DNA of 64,000 nucleotides, taken from contig JAACJP010000004.1 of assembly GCA_013368375.1 (NCBI GenBank), positions 372,001 through 436,000 on the forward strand, in the 5' to 3' direction. The notes beneath the pieces were generated by a model, which was not told the origin of the DNA, ran no database searches, and saw nothing but the letters and a program-made list of their open reading frames with translations. The position numbers and the translations under genes are program-made. Shown here one piece after another: positions 53,090-64,000 of the stretch. The stretch's first letter is position 1; each line of letters starts with the position of its first letter. This DNA is from Tricholomella constricta (Eukaryota; Basidiomycota; Agaricomycetes; Agaricales; Lyophyllaceae).

Positions 53090-55822
53090 CCCGGCGCTGC
53101 AGCATACCCACATCTCTATAGGATCCATTTGTCATACTTATTATCGCATCTTGTTCTGTCTCGTCCGTGTAAATCCTCCCTCTAACTCTGTAAGTCATTG
53201 TAAGTCGCTGGATTGCACCTTGTATCTCACTATCTCACCAAGTCAATAGATTACGCAATATAGCTAGTCCAGCTTGTAACAATAATGAATTTATTGAAAA
53301 TCGATTCGGATTAGCCACGACCATGGAAAGCGTGACTTTAGGCGACGCGTCGATTGCAAGAGATGTCGTGTAAACGACGTTGCCTCGCAATCATGACGCA
53401 AAGCTGATGTTGCAGCACGAGTACCGGACTGACCTCAGGTCCAGATCTATCCTGCAACGCTGACATGCCACGGCCCGACTTGAAACTGTGTACCACGGCT
53501 TGTTGCGAAATATATACACTTTTCGATGGATAATACTCGGCGAATCATCGCATTGCATCCTCATGTTCGATCGTTTGTCGCCACAAATTTCCGGGCGGTC
53601 CGGACACTTGTTGAAGAACGAAACTATCGCAAGGCCGCTCTTGGGACAATCATCATTGCCCATTTTTCTACGGAAAAGACCCTGGGCCCCCAATTGTTGT
53701 CCGAAATATCCTCCTGCATAAACCTTCTTCTGCACTTGGAAGCCAGTCAGTTACAGGAACAGGTTACGTTGCATCCAGCCTCAAGATCGAGCAAGAGGAG
53801 ACTGAGGTACACTCAGCACTTTTCGTAAAGCGCCTGAGATGTCTCCGATGCACGGAACAAATTCTAGGCAAACCCTCGCGATAACTGAACGTCAAATATC
53901 CAGGGGTCCAATTGCGCCAAGGTGCAATCGCACGCTATTACTTTGCAATAGGATGACTTGGGGCGACCGCCTGCCGGCGCAGAGGCACATAACCATCAAA
54001 GCCCAGCCAAATCGGAAGATTTACAAGGTAAAAAAAAACGGTAAAAAGTTTAATTTGGGCTAAAATCAGGGCGGGGGCGCTCAGCGGGCTTAACGACGCT
54101 CCGCGTCCTGGGGTACCGATAGGGCAGGAACGCTCGGAATAAATATTCAGCTGTGGCATTGTGTACCTGAGATGTTCCCCCGAATGCACGGACTTGAACG
54201 CCCGAATCGCCGAACGTCGAACGTCGAACAACTCACTCTCTCGTTTCCAGACCCTTGTTTTGCCTAACCTTGCCGAGGCAGATAGGCTCGAATGGCTCAG
54301 CGAACGCATCGCATCGCTCGACGACTCCGGGTATTAGCGGCCGAAGAAACACCTTATCCGGTACACAGCAGAGAATTTGAATTGCCCGGTAGATCAGGTA
54401 CGCTGGCGATATGTGCGCGTATTTTTTAAACACCCGAGTGACTGACGAAAGGCAGAGTGGCCACCTGCAGCGTGTGAGTTACCGAATGTATGGCAATCAT
54501 CCGTCTTGTATGGGCAATGCTCCTTGCGAGTTCAGTCAGTCGTGGGAGGCGTTGAAGCTTAGACGGGGGTAAGGGGTATAGGCTACGGAGCTCCGTTCAT
54601 TGAGGTTGTGATCTCGAAAGACAGACAGCTGATCCGGGTGAGGTTGGTCGAGTTTGGCAGCGGCCTCCGCGCCACATGCAGTGATTATTGATAGGGGAGC
54701 CACAGCCAATAGCCGACTTCGGAATTCCTTGGAACAAGTGTTTCGAACAAGGGCATCGTTGAACGACTGGCAGCCGAAAACATTGAAGCGCGAAGAGGGA
54801 GTTGTTTGTCCTCTGTTGCATGATCAACCTCTGTCCACATGATGTCGTCGAAATGCACCCCACAACAGCATCCTGGCACCTTGCCAACGCAATAAAATTG
54901 TATGTGTTCAACTGAATTGAAGGCTCAGAGCGGCGTAGGCTCATATGATTGACCAAACCACGGAATTGGATCCGAAATCGTGAAGTATTGTTGTAAGGTA
55001 AAGGTAAAATCTGGATGTGTTCGACTGACTCGAAGAGTTAGAGCGGCGCAGGGCTCACATGATTGACCAAAACACGGAATTGGATTCGAAATCGTTAAGT
55101 ATTGTTGTAAGATAAAGAAAAATAAGGTAAGGTAAGATGTACACCATACAAGCTGCGTTGTAATAAGTAAAAATCCGGTGGGGGTATTTGAGGGCGGGGA
55201 GAGCAGAGAGTTCGTGTGTGTGAAGAAGCCATTAAGTAGCTTGCGGGCGGAATAGGGTAGGTAGCTATTGGGGATGCGCGGACGATGAGCTGAATTGCGA
55301 GGGTGGAGAGCGGGAGAGGGGAAGAATGTGAGAGGCGTTGTTGATACAATCATAGTGTGCATCTATGAGGGAAACAGAGGAGATGAAGATATAAAGCGTG
55401 AAGGGAATATTGACGACGAGCGGAACCCAGAAACCCAAATACACAAGCAGTAGAAAACAGGTGAGGGAGGAGAAAAATTGGGAGAGAAGTGAGGTGATGT
55501 GTGATATGAGTGAGGGCGAGCGTCCGTAGAAGCCTTTTAGTATGTGAGTGTGTAAGTGAATGAGCAGAAATTAGGCCCTGTACCCCGCAGGCCCAGATTC
55601 TCATAATTGTGCAACAATGTCCAATAATGATAGCGAGGAGCGAGCGGCGGGTCGAAAGGTCGTGGCGGGATCGTGAATGGGAAGGCAAGGATCACTGGAA
55701 CGGCAACGCGGGAATAGGAATAACGAGGAACACCGAAGTGAGAAAAGATACAGATCCATCCAAGCAGGAACTTGGTATTGTTACAAACGCGAGGCGGCGG
55801 CGAGTTGCTGTTCGAAAGCCAT
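53090..55822. other. 2.7-kb intergenic region without a supported gene
   Basis: Short frames occur, but none shows a domain or consistent splicing. A direct repeat lies at 54902-55118. C/T- and G/A-rich stretches (55190-55560) probably belong to the 3' flank of the C2H2 gene. Confidence 0.6.
54902..55118. repeat. Diverged direct repeat, about 100 bp, two copies
   Basis: TGTGTTCRACTGA...ATGATTGACCAAAMCACGG...AAGTATTGTTGTAAG occurs at about 54902-55003 and 55016-55118 (offset 114 bp), roughly 85% alike by eye. Confidence 0.75.
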
Positions 55823-58138
55823 TCAAGCCTTGTATCCGCTCTGGCCATCCTTGGGGGGGACGTAGTCTTTATGCACACGCATGTGCTGCCCAAGGTTGTC
55901 ATGGCGGCTGAAGTCCTTGCCACAGCCAGGATACGGGCACCGATGAGCTGAGAACGACAACGAATCAGTCAGAAACTATATAAGGGACGACGAGAACGAA
56001 TACTCACGTTTCTCATAAGTGTGGATGCTACGGATATGGCGCTTCAGGTGCTCGCCGCGCGCAAAGAGCTTCCCGCACCCGTCCACGTCGCATGTATAGG
56101 TGCGCAGGCCCTTGGCTACAGCGCCGGCTGCACCCTTCTTCCGGCCAGGAACCTTTGTAGGGGGCTGCACCTCGTCTTCGCCCTGGAAGTCTTCCATGGT
56201 GGGTACACGGCGGCCCCGTGACTTCTTCGTGAGGTTGGGGACGGGTACAGGGATGGGGAGGGTGGTAGTGGGGCGGCTGCGCCGGCGGGGCATATTGGTG
56301 CCCGCGGAGAGAGGGGCATACGTCTCCGACGCAGACGGCGAAACGGAGGTGTGTGAGTAGGAGCGACGGGAGCGGAGGGGCTGTGAGGAGTATTGCTGGG
56401 ACTGGTAATCGTCAGGATAGCGGCCAGTGGGAGAGGCGGAGGAGTAGGAAGGGTAGGGGTTGTATCTGGTCGAGCGAAGGTGCCTTCCCTCGGTGTAGGG
56501 ATAAGATGTAGAAGTATGCCGACGGGGGCGAAGAACAAACTCAGGGTCGCGACTGTCGTCATCCTCGCTCTCCAGCTCCTCGTCATCAATCTCGTCCTCG
56601 TCATCCTCCTGCTGCGCGACCTCCGCTCGACGCTTCAGCTCCTGGTGCGGATCGGGGCTGTCGCCACGCTGAGAAACAACATCGGTGGGCTGCTGTGGCG
56701 GCGAAGGATATTCTTGGGACGAATACCCGGCTTCTAAATCGTCCTCACCATCTGCATCGGCATCTGCATCGGCATCAGCATCGTCATCAGCCACCACAGT
56801 CTGTTCCTGCTGCTCACCAGCAGCAGCAGCAGCCGCGGCCTCCGCATACTCAGCCTCCAAGCATCTGCGCCGCGCTTCCCACCCATCGTCCAGATCACTC
56901 TCCCGCCCCGGATCGACAAGTTCACCCTTGTCAACCGGACCACATCCACTCACAAACTGTGGGTCACACACATCGACGTACCCCGAGTCGGTGCCGTACC
57001 CGGGCTGGTCGTACCTCATGTCCGTGTTGTACCCAACGTCGGCAGGGGGCGCATCAAATCCTGCGTGTGGCACACACGGCTCGGTGGGGGATAGCTCCGC
57101 AGGGTGAATCGCGTAAGTCTGATGCTGCTGTTGCTGGGTCTGATCGGCATGGGGGCGAGAGTAATACGAAGGGGAGAGTGGCGGGGGCTGCATGTGGGGA
57201 GAGTGGGTGGGCACGGACGGCTTGGCTGAGAGGTCGAAGATGTGCGCCTGGCGTGGGCTATGAGTGCTTTGGCCGTTATACCGCCCGAGGGTGGCGTACA
57301 TGTCCATGTCCTCCTGCTTAACGCGCAGACCATTATTAGAGAGTGTTGAATACCCGGAAACCGTGCGCCGCATGGCAGGAGCCTGGGACAGGTCACCGTG
57401 AAGGGCTTGGTAAGGCTGTGTCATCGCGACAGAGTGGGGCTGGGAGTGCGTGTAAGCCGGAGGATACTGAGCATGGTGCGTGGTGGTCGGGCTAGAACGC
57501 CATTCGTCCACGTCGACATCAAAGTATTGCTCCTGTGATTGGTGGTGGACGCGATGGGAGTGTTGTAGAGGGTGGCCTGCGGTGTGAGGAGAGTGGGAGG
57601 CGATCGACGGAGAGTGATGTGATGGAACGTTGGAAGGTACAGGGATGGGGGCAGGCGAATGGATGACAGCGGGAGAGTGCTGCTGCTGTTGGTGAAACGT
57701 AACTGGGGATGTTGGTGGGATGTAGAGGGCCAAGTTCTTCAAACGCTCGACTTCGCTCGGAAGATCCTGTGAGGGCACAGAGCGATAAGAAGATTGCTGA
57801 TGGAAATGCTGGGGGTGCTGAGGCGCAGCCGGTAGTGGCTGCCTCTTCGCGGTCATTACCAGCTCGGGTGATGACCAGTTCACCATGTTGTAGTCAAAGT
57901 CCTGTGGTGTAATGTAGCCGAGTTCGCTGTACACGGGCAGAGAGCTCGACGTGGGAGGGTATCCGACGGCATAGTCCTCCATAGTGCTTGGGTGGTGGTG
58001 TTGGTGGTGGTCCGAGTCAACTATGGCGTCGAAGGCGTCAGAAACAGGGCTGCGGTTGGGGTAAGAAGCACTGGAGCCAGACGAGAAGGGAGAAGGGACG
58101 GAGTAGGACGTGTAAGTAGGGCTGACGGGTTCGGACAT
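55823..58138 (-). CDS. C2H2 zinc-finger transcription factor (Msn2/Msn4-like finger pair)
   Basis: Exons 58138-56008 and 55947-55823; an in-frame ATG at 58210 (MLLLNFSCND) is an alternative start. About 750 residues. The long N-terminal region is Ser/Pro/His/Gln-rich with poly-acidic runs (DDDADADADADADGEDD) and Ala/Gln tracts, as expected of activation regions. Two C-terminal fingers: TCDVDGCGKLFARGEHLKRH and, across a 60-bp intron, CPYPGCGKDFSRHDNLGQHMR. The linker HTYEKPHR is typical of this fungal group. Such finger pairs in Msn2/4 and relatives bind stress-type AGGGG sites; target genes here are unknown. The intron between the fingers is supported by frame and GT-AG ends. Confidence 0.88.
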
Positions 58139-61100
58139 GATGTTGGAGTTAAAGGGACGGGAAGAGGAATCCGGGGAAATATCGTTGCAGGAAAAGTTGA
58201 GCAAGAGCATTTGAAGGCGAAGGGCCCTCGGATAAACGAACTCTCGAACCGGGGCAAATCCCGGAAGCGGCGTGGCTGATTTAAGGGGAACCAAAAGTGT
58301 CAAACAGCAGTTGGATATAATGATCCCAAGAGGTCGGTGTGCTGGGAATGATTAAAAGAGCGATAAATTCGTGTCAATAATGGGGGATTGGAAATGAGCT
58401 TTTTGTCAGATCGCAGTCTTGGCACCGGATATGATCGACGGAGAAAGGACCCGCAGAGCTGGTCAATGGTGCAGCGGGGAGATCTCGTTCTCAGCTTTGT
58501 TTTCTGCACACCGCGCAGGACGAGGACAAAGACGAGCAGGTGCCAAACCTGTTGGAAGCTCTCAAGTACAAAGGTCAATGATCCTGGTCTCGTTCACCTG
58601 ACTGCCGATCAATCTCAGATGTTGCCACAACAGAAATACACACAGGCACCATATACGCTGCAAATCGCTCCAAATCCCTGCAAGCTAGAGGCCAGCGGCG
58701 CGTGATTCTACGGCAGCACGACCTGCAATTATGCGCGCAGCGGGTCTATGTCGTCTCACGTCCGCGAATTGACTCACTTTCTCGACCACTTAGATCGGGA
58801 TCCAGGCCAGGCATGGGGGCCAGTCCTTCCGCTTTTGGACATCTCCCCTCATCTGCCCGCACTGCACCGCCACTCGGGCCGGCCCATGGTTTGGCACTCC
58901 GCCACCACCGCGCATCTCCGAAACCGTCTTCTCCAATCTCTGGCTCATCGATGCCAGCTTGAGCTTCTTCCAACTTGACGTTCGTATTAACCCACTGCGG
59001 CCTGCTTCTCATCACATGTCCAGAGCTATTTTCTGCCGTCGCTGCGATTCCAGAATGCCCCGCTTATCAGCCCTACCACATCCGTGTTCCAAAGACCCGC
59101 AGACAACCATTAAATTCCACACCCAGCTCCGCATCTTGCACCATACTTCCGGTATTGATCACTCCGGTAAACGGCTCCCTTTGCTCCATCCAGACCTCAT
59201 CAGTATCTCAGATCCCTGGTCAGGGCTGCCACTTCATTTCAAATATACTCAAGTCCAATCTCCGATTGTTGGCCCATAAACTTTGCCTTTGATAGCCCAG
59301 TCATATGCGAGCATGCCGTCGCGCTATCCCATTTTAGTCAGCAGAACAAATCTGTGCCCTGGCGTTCGCGAAACAAGCCACTGATTTTCGCCTCTCGTAA
59401 CAAAAACTTGTTCAACAGGCCTGTGGCATCTCAAACAGTGGCGCCTCATTTTGATCTTTCAGGATCCTATGGCTGTTTCTCACTTCAGATTGGTATCACA
59501 ACCAGGGCTGGTTTAATTATGCCTGTCTCTTCCTGGTTCGAAAGTGATTCATGCGTGTTACAGAGGCGCCACAATGAATCTTGTAACCACCCTGCTCCAC
59601 GTTCCTTGCAAGTAGAATCGGTCCCGCCTGGACCACAGTAACTGTTGGCTGGGTGGATGATAGCAAGGTGCTCGGTTAATATGTACCTGCATTTTCAAGA
59701 ATCGTACTTTTGAAATAGGAATTCACCCAGTACGGCCACTCCCATATGGGTCCCAAGAGTGTGACCAACTCACCAACGCCGTCGTCCGTAATCAGCAAGG
59801 TGTTCTAATACGCACCGCGGTGGGCGTAGACATTACGTGTCGTCCCTGACCTTTCTGATCTTCCTTCTTCAGTGAAGTTCTCAAGCTTGTGATCATGGAA
59901 ATCAAGGATATGTATCTCCTACGAAAATCGCAGTGTCCTAAGGTCTTTCCTCTATCTTACAGACGACAAGGATGTTAGAGCGAACGATCGACGTCGCTTA
60001 CGCGAAATTCGGCTGCCTAATGAGTGATGGAAAACTTCGCGATTAACCACGACTAGCAGATTCTCAAGGCTGCCTCGAGGCTCTCTCCACTTAACACTAC
60101 GTGAATTTCGGCAAGTTCCTGATTCCCGATTTCAATTTCTGTTGGATGCTGATGATTCCCTGCGGCTATTTCAGGCTTTCTCCTTTCGTCGTCAATTGCG
60201 AGTCAGCGGCGAAAGGTTACCTGACCTGCCTCTGCATCGTACAATCGACATTCCCCATCCCATACCAACGTTATCATTCCGTGTCATTCAGCGATGGTGA
60301 CGTTGTGTCGATCTGGATGGACTTTGGTGAATTTTCGCTGTCGCGCTGGTGGATTATCCATCTCGCGGACGTTAGTTCGAATTTAGATTCTTCCCTTGCA
60401 TCAATTTTGTACTTGCTGCAAACCCACGACTCCAATCTCAGACAGGCGCCAAAGCGCATTATAGAAATACTCATCACAACGATGACAACGTCCTTGCGTC
60501 GCTTATACTTCGCGTGCTCCGTACGGACTTGTCCCCGGCCATATCGTTACTCTTTTCGTGTCTTTCGTGATTTCGTGCTCTTTTGCGTGCCGGTGTACGT
60601 ACGTACACAACGATTGTGTCATTGAATGTTGTGGCATCTTACTATCAAGCTTCCGCTTCTTTCACTTCCCCTTCTCGAGCCCACCTCCTTCCCGACTTCC
60701 CAACTCGCACACCCTGGTGGCTGGTGACTGCTAGGTTCATTTGTGGTCCATTCCGTCACCTTCTATCTGCTGCGCTACTCGCTTCGCCGAGCCACAGGAC
60801 ACTGATAGCGTCATACTTGTGCCACCCATGCCACTCCCGCGCACCATCACATTAGCTTCGATTTCGAATCCGAATCGCCACGCACCTGCTAGCCTTCTAT
60901 TGCGCACATGGCCTGGCTCTTCCACAGGTACCGTCACTACTCCGAGTCGCCCTCGCAAACTCTCTCTGCATGCCACGGGTGCTGAAGATAAATCTTGATC
61001 ATTGCGCAGTCCGAGTCGGTACAACACTCGTGCTTCGAATTCCACTACATTTTCAGGTTCCAAAGCCACATAACTGTCACTCACTCACCACGCTCCATTG

Positions 61101-64000
61101 ACCATCGCAACGCTCGACGAGGCCCATCTCCATCTCCAGGCCCAAAAAAAAAAATCCTGAATATCTCCCTTCGACTTTCCTTAAACAAACTTTCCATACC
61201 CTCCGACCTTGTCGCGAAGATTGCCACAGTCCCACTAGGAAGCGCTTAGGCTCGTCCAGCCATAGTTGGGGGCGGAAACGCCCGAGATCGATGGTGGTGA
61301 TGATGTGTGGTGATGGCAACATCACTTGCACCTGGACGATAATAAGTCCTATTCCAGGGCGCCTTTGCTGCTTTTGAACTCCGTGACTCGCCATCTCATC
61401 GTCTCGTCGCCTGGCAAAGGTGTCACCTGGCCTCGCGCGTTGATATCGCTACGAGGCCCCGTTGCCCACTCAAACCACCCGTCCAGTTGCTGCTCCACGG
61501 AAAGGAACGCATTACATACACAGCTATGTTCGTGGTAAATGAATACAGGAACTTCTCGACGCGATGGTATAATCTGAATCCGTTGTGCGCGAGCCTTGAT
61601 CTGCGTTTGATCATGAGGGCCAACTTTGCAGGGTGTTATTACCGCTTACCCTCTTATCTTCAGAAGTCGCGGCTTATCATAACCTCGAGGCCAGAATCCG
61701 AGCATCCACATCTATCTATCTATACATGTAAGAGGAACAAAGAGTTTCTCCCTCGCGCCCACACGGCAACACATGTTCCACGGGGCGCCTACTTGACTTT
61801 CCCCAGGTGCGAGATGAAAAGAAGCGCCTCCCCGCTCAGAAGTTTAATTGCCGCCAGGAACGTCGCCGCGAGATCCGGATCGGCGATAACCTTAAAACGC
61901 ACGCTCGCGACACCGACTTGCTAATATAAGCACATGCAAATACAGGACGCAGGCGCACCTAGACAGGCCGGGTAATGGTGCGCGGCTCGGCTCTTGATGC
62001 GCCGCCCCGCACGGGGCTCGACTCTCGCCTGGAGGACGAAGAGTGCGGGGATGGAGCTCGGAAGCGGGGATTGCATATGGTAGCACTGGGGTTCGGATTG
62101 GTGGTCAATAATGGTACTCTTGGCTTGATGGTGGAGAGTTGATGTCATCCACGGACCCTAGTACTAGGAATCTAGAAGCGTCCAAATTATTTAACGGGGC
62201 AGACGATATTTCCATTGAGTCCTTGGAGTTGGTCAGGAACAAGCCCGAGTCGGTGATGCCTTATGCTGCCTTATGCCATTGTCCATTAGTCTTGAAAAAA
62301 AAAAAAAGTGGCCAGGGTGATCACCTACGACTTGATGCAAATTTGCAAATCCATGATGCAGAATGAATTGGCAAGGTTTGGCCAAATGAAGACATGTGGC
62401 GGGAAAAAATATATTATGATGAGGTTGAAAAGCCGAACTACAAATTCGAAAAATATAGGCATCTGTAATATGTCTATTGAGAGCAGTAAGGCGTTGCTAC
62501 GAGGGTGGTAAAAGGGAATAGCGCATCTAGACTGGTAGAGCATGTTTGTTAAACACTAGGCTTATATTAAAATAGCGGGGCTCCGTTCTGAAGCTCGCCA
62601 TTATCGGCCGATTCAAATTGAGTACTTGTCCGAAAAAGATTCCTCCAAATGAGCAGGAGTCTCCGCATGCACGTCGTGCAAAGGCTTTAAAGCCACATTC
62701 CCCAGCCCAGCGGGAATAGTAAGAACAGCGGCGAGTCGATAGTAGCAGACAACTGCGCCGCGCGGCGCGCGGACATTCTTCGGCGTGGCGGGAACGTATG
62801 AGCCAAGAAAGTTGCCTCTCAACGAATTTCAAACCGATGGTCGATCCATATGCCTCTTTCTCTCATAGGCGGTGGGGGATACTATTCGGGAAACGGCGGC
62901 CCGTGGTTTTTAGGTGAAATAGCCCTCTGTGCGGGGTAAGGTGAGAATGAATAGCCTACCAGAAAGGTCCGCGGAAGAAAATGTACAACCCCCGTCGTCG
63001 TTGAGATCAATATGATCGGCCCAAGCGCCGGAAGATCCTGTGAGCGGGGAAAAGAAAAGAAGAAAAAAAAAAACACGGAAGATAAGCCTGATTGGCGTTG
63101 ACGGACGCCCGAGGAATGCAGAACTGCAGCCCGACGGTCGGCGCTTGCATGAAGGAAGCGGCACCGACAAAAAACTCGATCGCGTTTCAGGCCTTCATTC
63201 TAGCGTTTCGAAGCGCGCTAGCACACAGTCGGATGGTGCGCTAAATAACCATGCATGGGGGCCATCCGAGACACATGGCTATTCGGTTCATCGCACAATC
63301 ATCCGTCGCAGGTACTACATCCCGACATCGACGCCGAATCAACATTTATGTATACGTGCATTATCTTTTACAACGATTCATACGATGCAGGGAAGAGATG
63401 CAGGTCTTACTGGAATGCATCGTGTGCATCGCCAAGGCTCGTCAAGAAGAACATGTAGACGTAAATGATACGCAGGTTGAAGAGGCCACGGAAAGGAATG
63501 AGTCTGAAGGACCTTCTGACCGTAAGCGGAGGTCGAATCTCTAGACTTTGGCCACCCGCCATGCTGCTCGGAAGCGATGACATTCCAATGGACTACCGAG
63601 GCGTCCACAGTCAAGGGTGCCATGTGAGGATAGATGTACGAAAGTCGAGGTTTGCATGACGTGTTAGGGTCGCAGGGATAGACAGCAGAGAGGGTCCACA
63701 GTCATCGGGTCCATGTGAGGATAGATGTAGGGTTGTAAGGCTGGCATGACGTGTTAGGGTCGCAGGGATAGGCAGCGGAGGCTAGGACGCCACGCAGGGG
63801 AGTTCGCAGATCTGAATTCGAGACACAATAGCTGATTTGCTGAAGCCTGACAGGGTTCCCACAATTGCAGATGACTGGCATTTATCCTATCTTTCGAAAA
63901 AAGCCGCGTTTGCCATTAAGCATCGGCGCGCAATCTCAAGCTGACTGAGATCATTTCCAAAGAACTTACGACACGGACGCGTCGCACATGCTGAATGTGC
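58139..64000. other. 5.9-kb region without a supported gene
   Basis: Upstream of the C2H2 gene. Many short frames occur on both strands, but none has a domain, signal peptide or consistent splice pattern. A pyrimidine-rich plus-strand stretch at 60640-61250 looks like promoter or leader sequence. Short A-runs lie at 61145-61155, 62295-62308 and 63061-63073. A tandem repeat is at 63602-63785. A gene running off the right edge cannot be excluded. Confidence 0.5.
63602..63785. repeat. 92-bp tandem repeat, two copies
   Basis: Units 63602-63693 and 63694-63785 share GTCCACAGTCA...CATGTGAGGATAGATGTA and CATGACGTGTTAGGGTCGCA blocks with a few differences. Confidence 0.85.

Noticed and set aside
53526..53828. 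100-codon plus-strand frame after centrin
   Set aside because: No domain, no splice support and ordinary composition; likely chance.
59515..59560. Possible B-box (GGTTCGAAAG) of a tRNA
   Set aside because: It does not continue as a T-arm and no A-box lies at the right distance.
60737..61084. 115-codon minus-strand frame
   Set aside because: No recognisable domain; it lies opposite a pyrimidine-rich stretch that looks like promoter or leader sequence.

Overview
The window is nuclear DNA of a basidiomycete, most likely an agaricomycete mushroom. Evidence: many GT-AG introns of about 45-70 bp (down to 9- and 12-nt exons), secreted GH28 and CBM1-GH5 enzymes, agaricomycete-type families (DUF2235, EthD, a Mug135-like protein), a chromovirus-type Ty3/gypsy element and a Tad/I-like LINE. 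No species can be named from sequence alone.

Layout. 1-5618 (minus) is the open end of a very long Gag-protease frame of a retroelement, running off the left edge. 5650-7490 (plus) is a decayed DUF2235 gene. 7509-28165 (minus) is one full-length LINE bounded by a 13-bp target-site duplication. It is split by a 13.13-kb Ty3/gypsy element (9766-22895, 5-bp duplication) and by a 1.24-kb terminal-inverted-repeat element (8327-9569). Removing both inserts rejoins the LINE RNase H and C-terminal reading frame. 28.2-31.1 kb holds two small unassigned genes and another TIR element (30330-31023). From 31.4 kb the window is ordinary gene space: GH28 pectinase, Mug135-like protein, histone H3, two duplicated EthD genes, a Methyltransf_16 protein, a GON7-like gene, mitochondrial uL2m, RVB2, a short RS-type protein, a tandem pair of CBM1-GH5 mannanases, centrin and a C2H2 transcription factor. 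58.1-64.0 kb has no gene I can support.

The most unusual object is the gypsy element. It has four reading frames (unknown ORF1, Gag-PR, RT-RNH-IN-chromodomain, unknown ORF4). Gag and Pol are in the same frame and separated only by a UGA in the UGA-CUA readthrough context. The internal leader carries an array of about twenty TGAGTCA (AP-1/Gcn4-type) sites, repeated stem-loops and tRNA-like relics. Coding and non-coding parts alike are packed with short inverted repeats (6-10 bp arms, loops of 1-10 nt), a pattern I do not see in the neighbouring host genes. The LTRs differ at one of 220 positions, so the copy is young.

Host genes form compact pairs: Methyltransf_16/GON7 (261 bp apart, divergent) and uL2m/RVB2 (87 bp, divergent). 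Duplications have diverged visibly: the second EthD copy lost its stop by deletion, and one mannanase copy carries a frame-breaking change just after the catalytic nucleophile.
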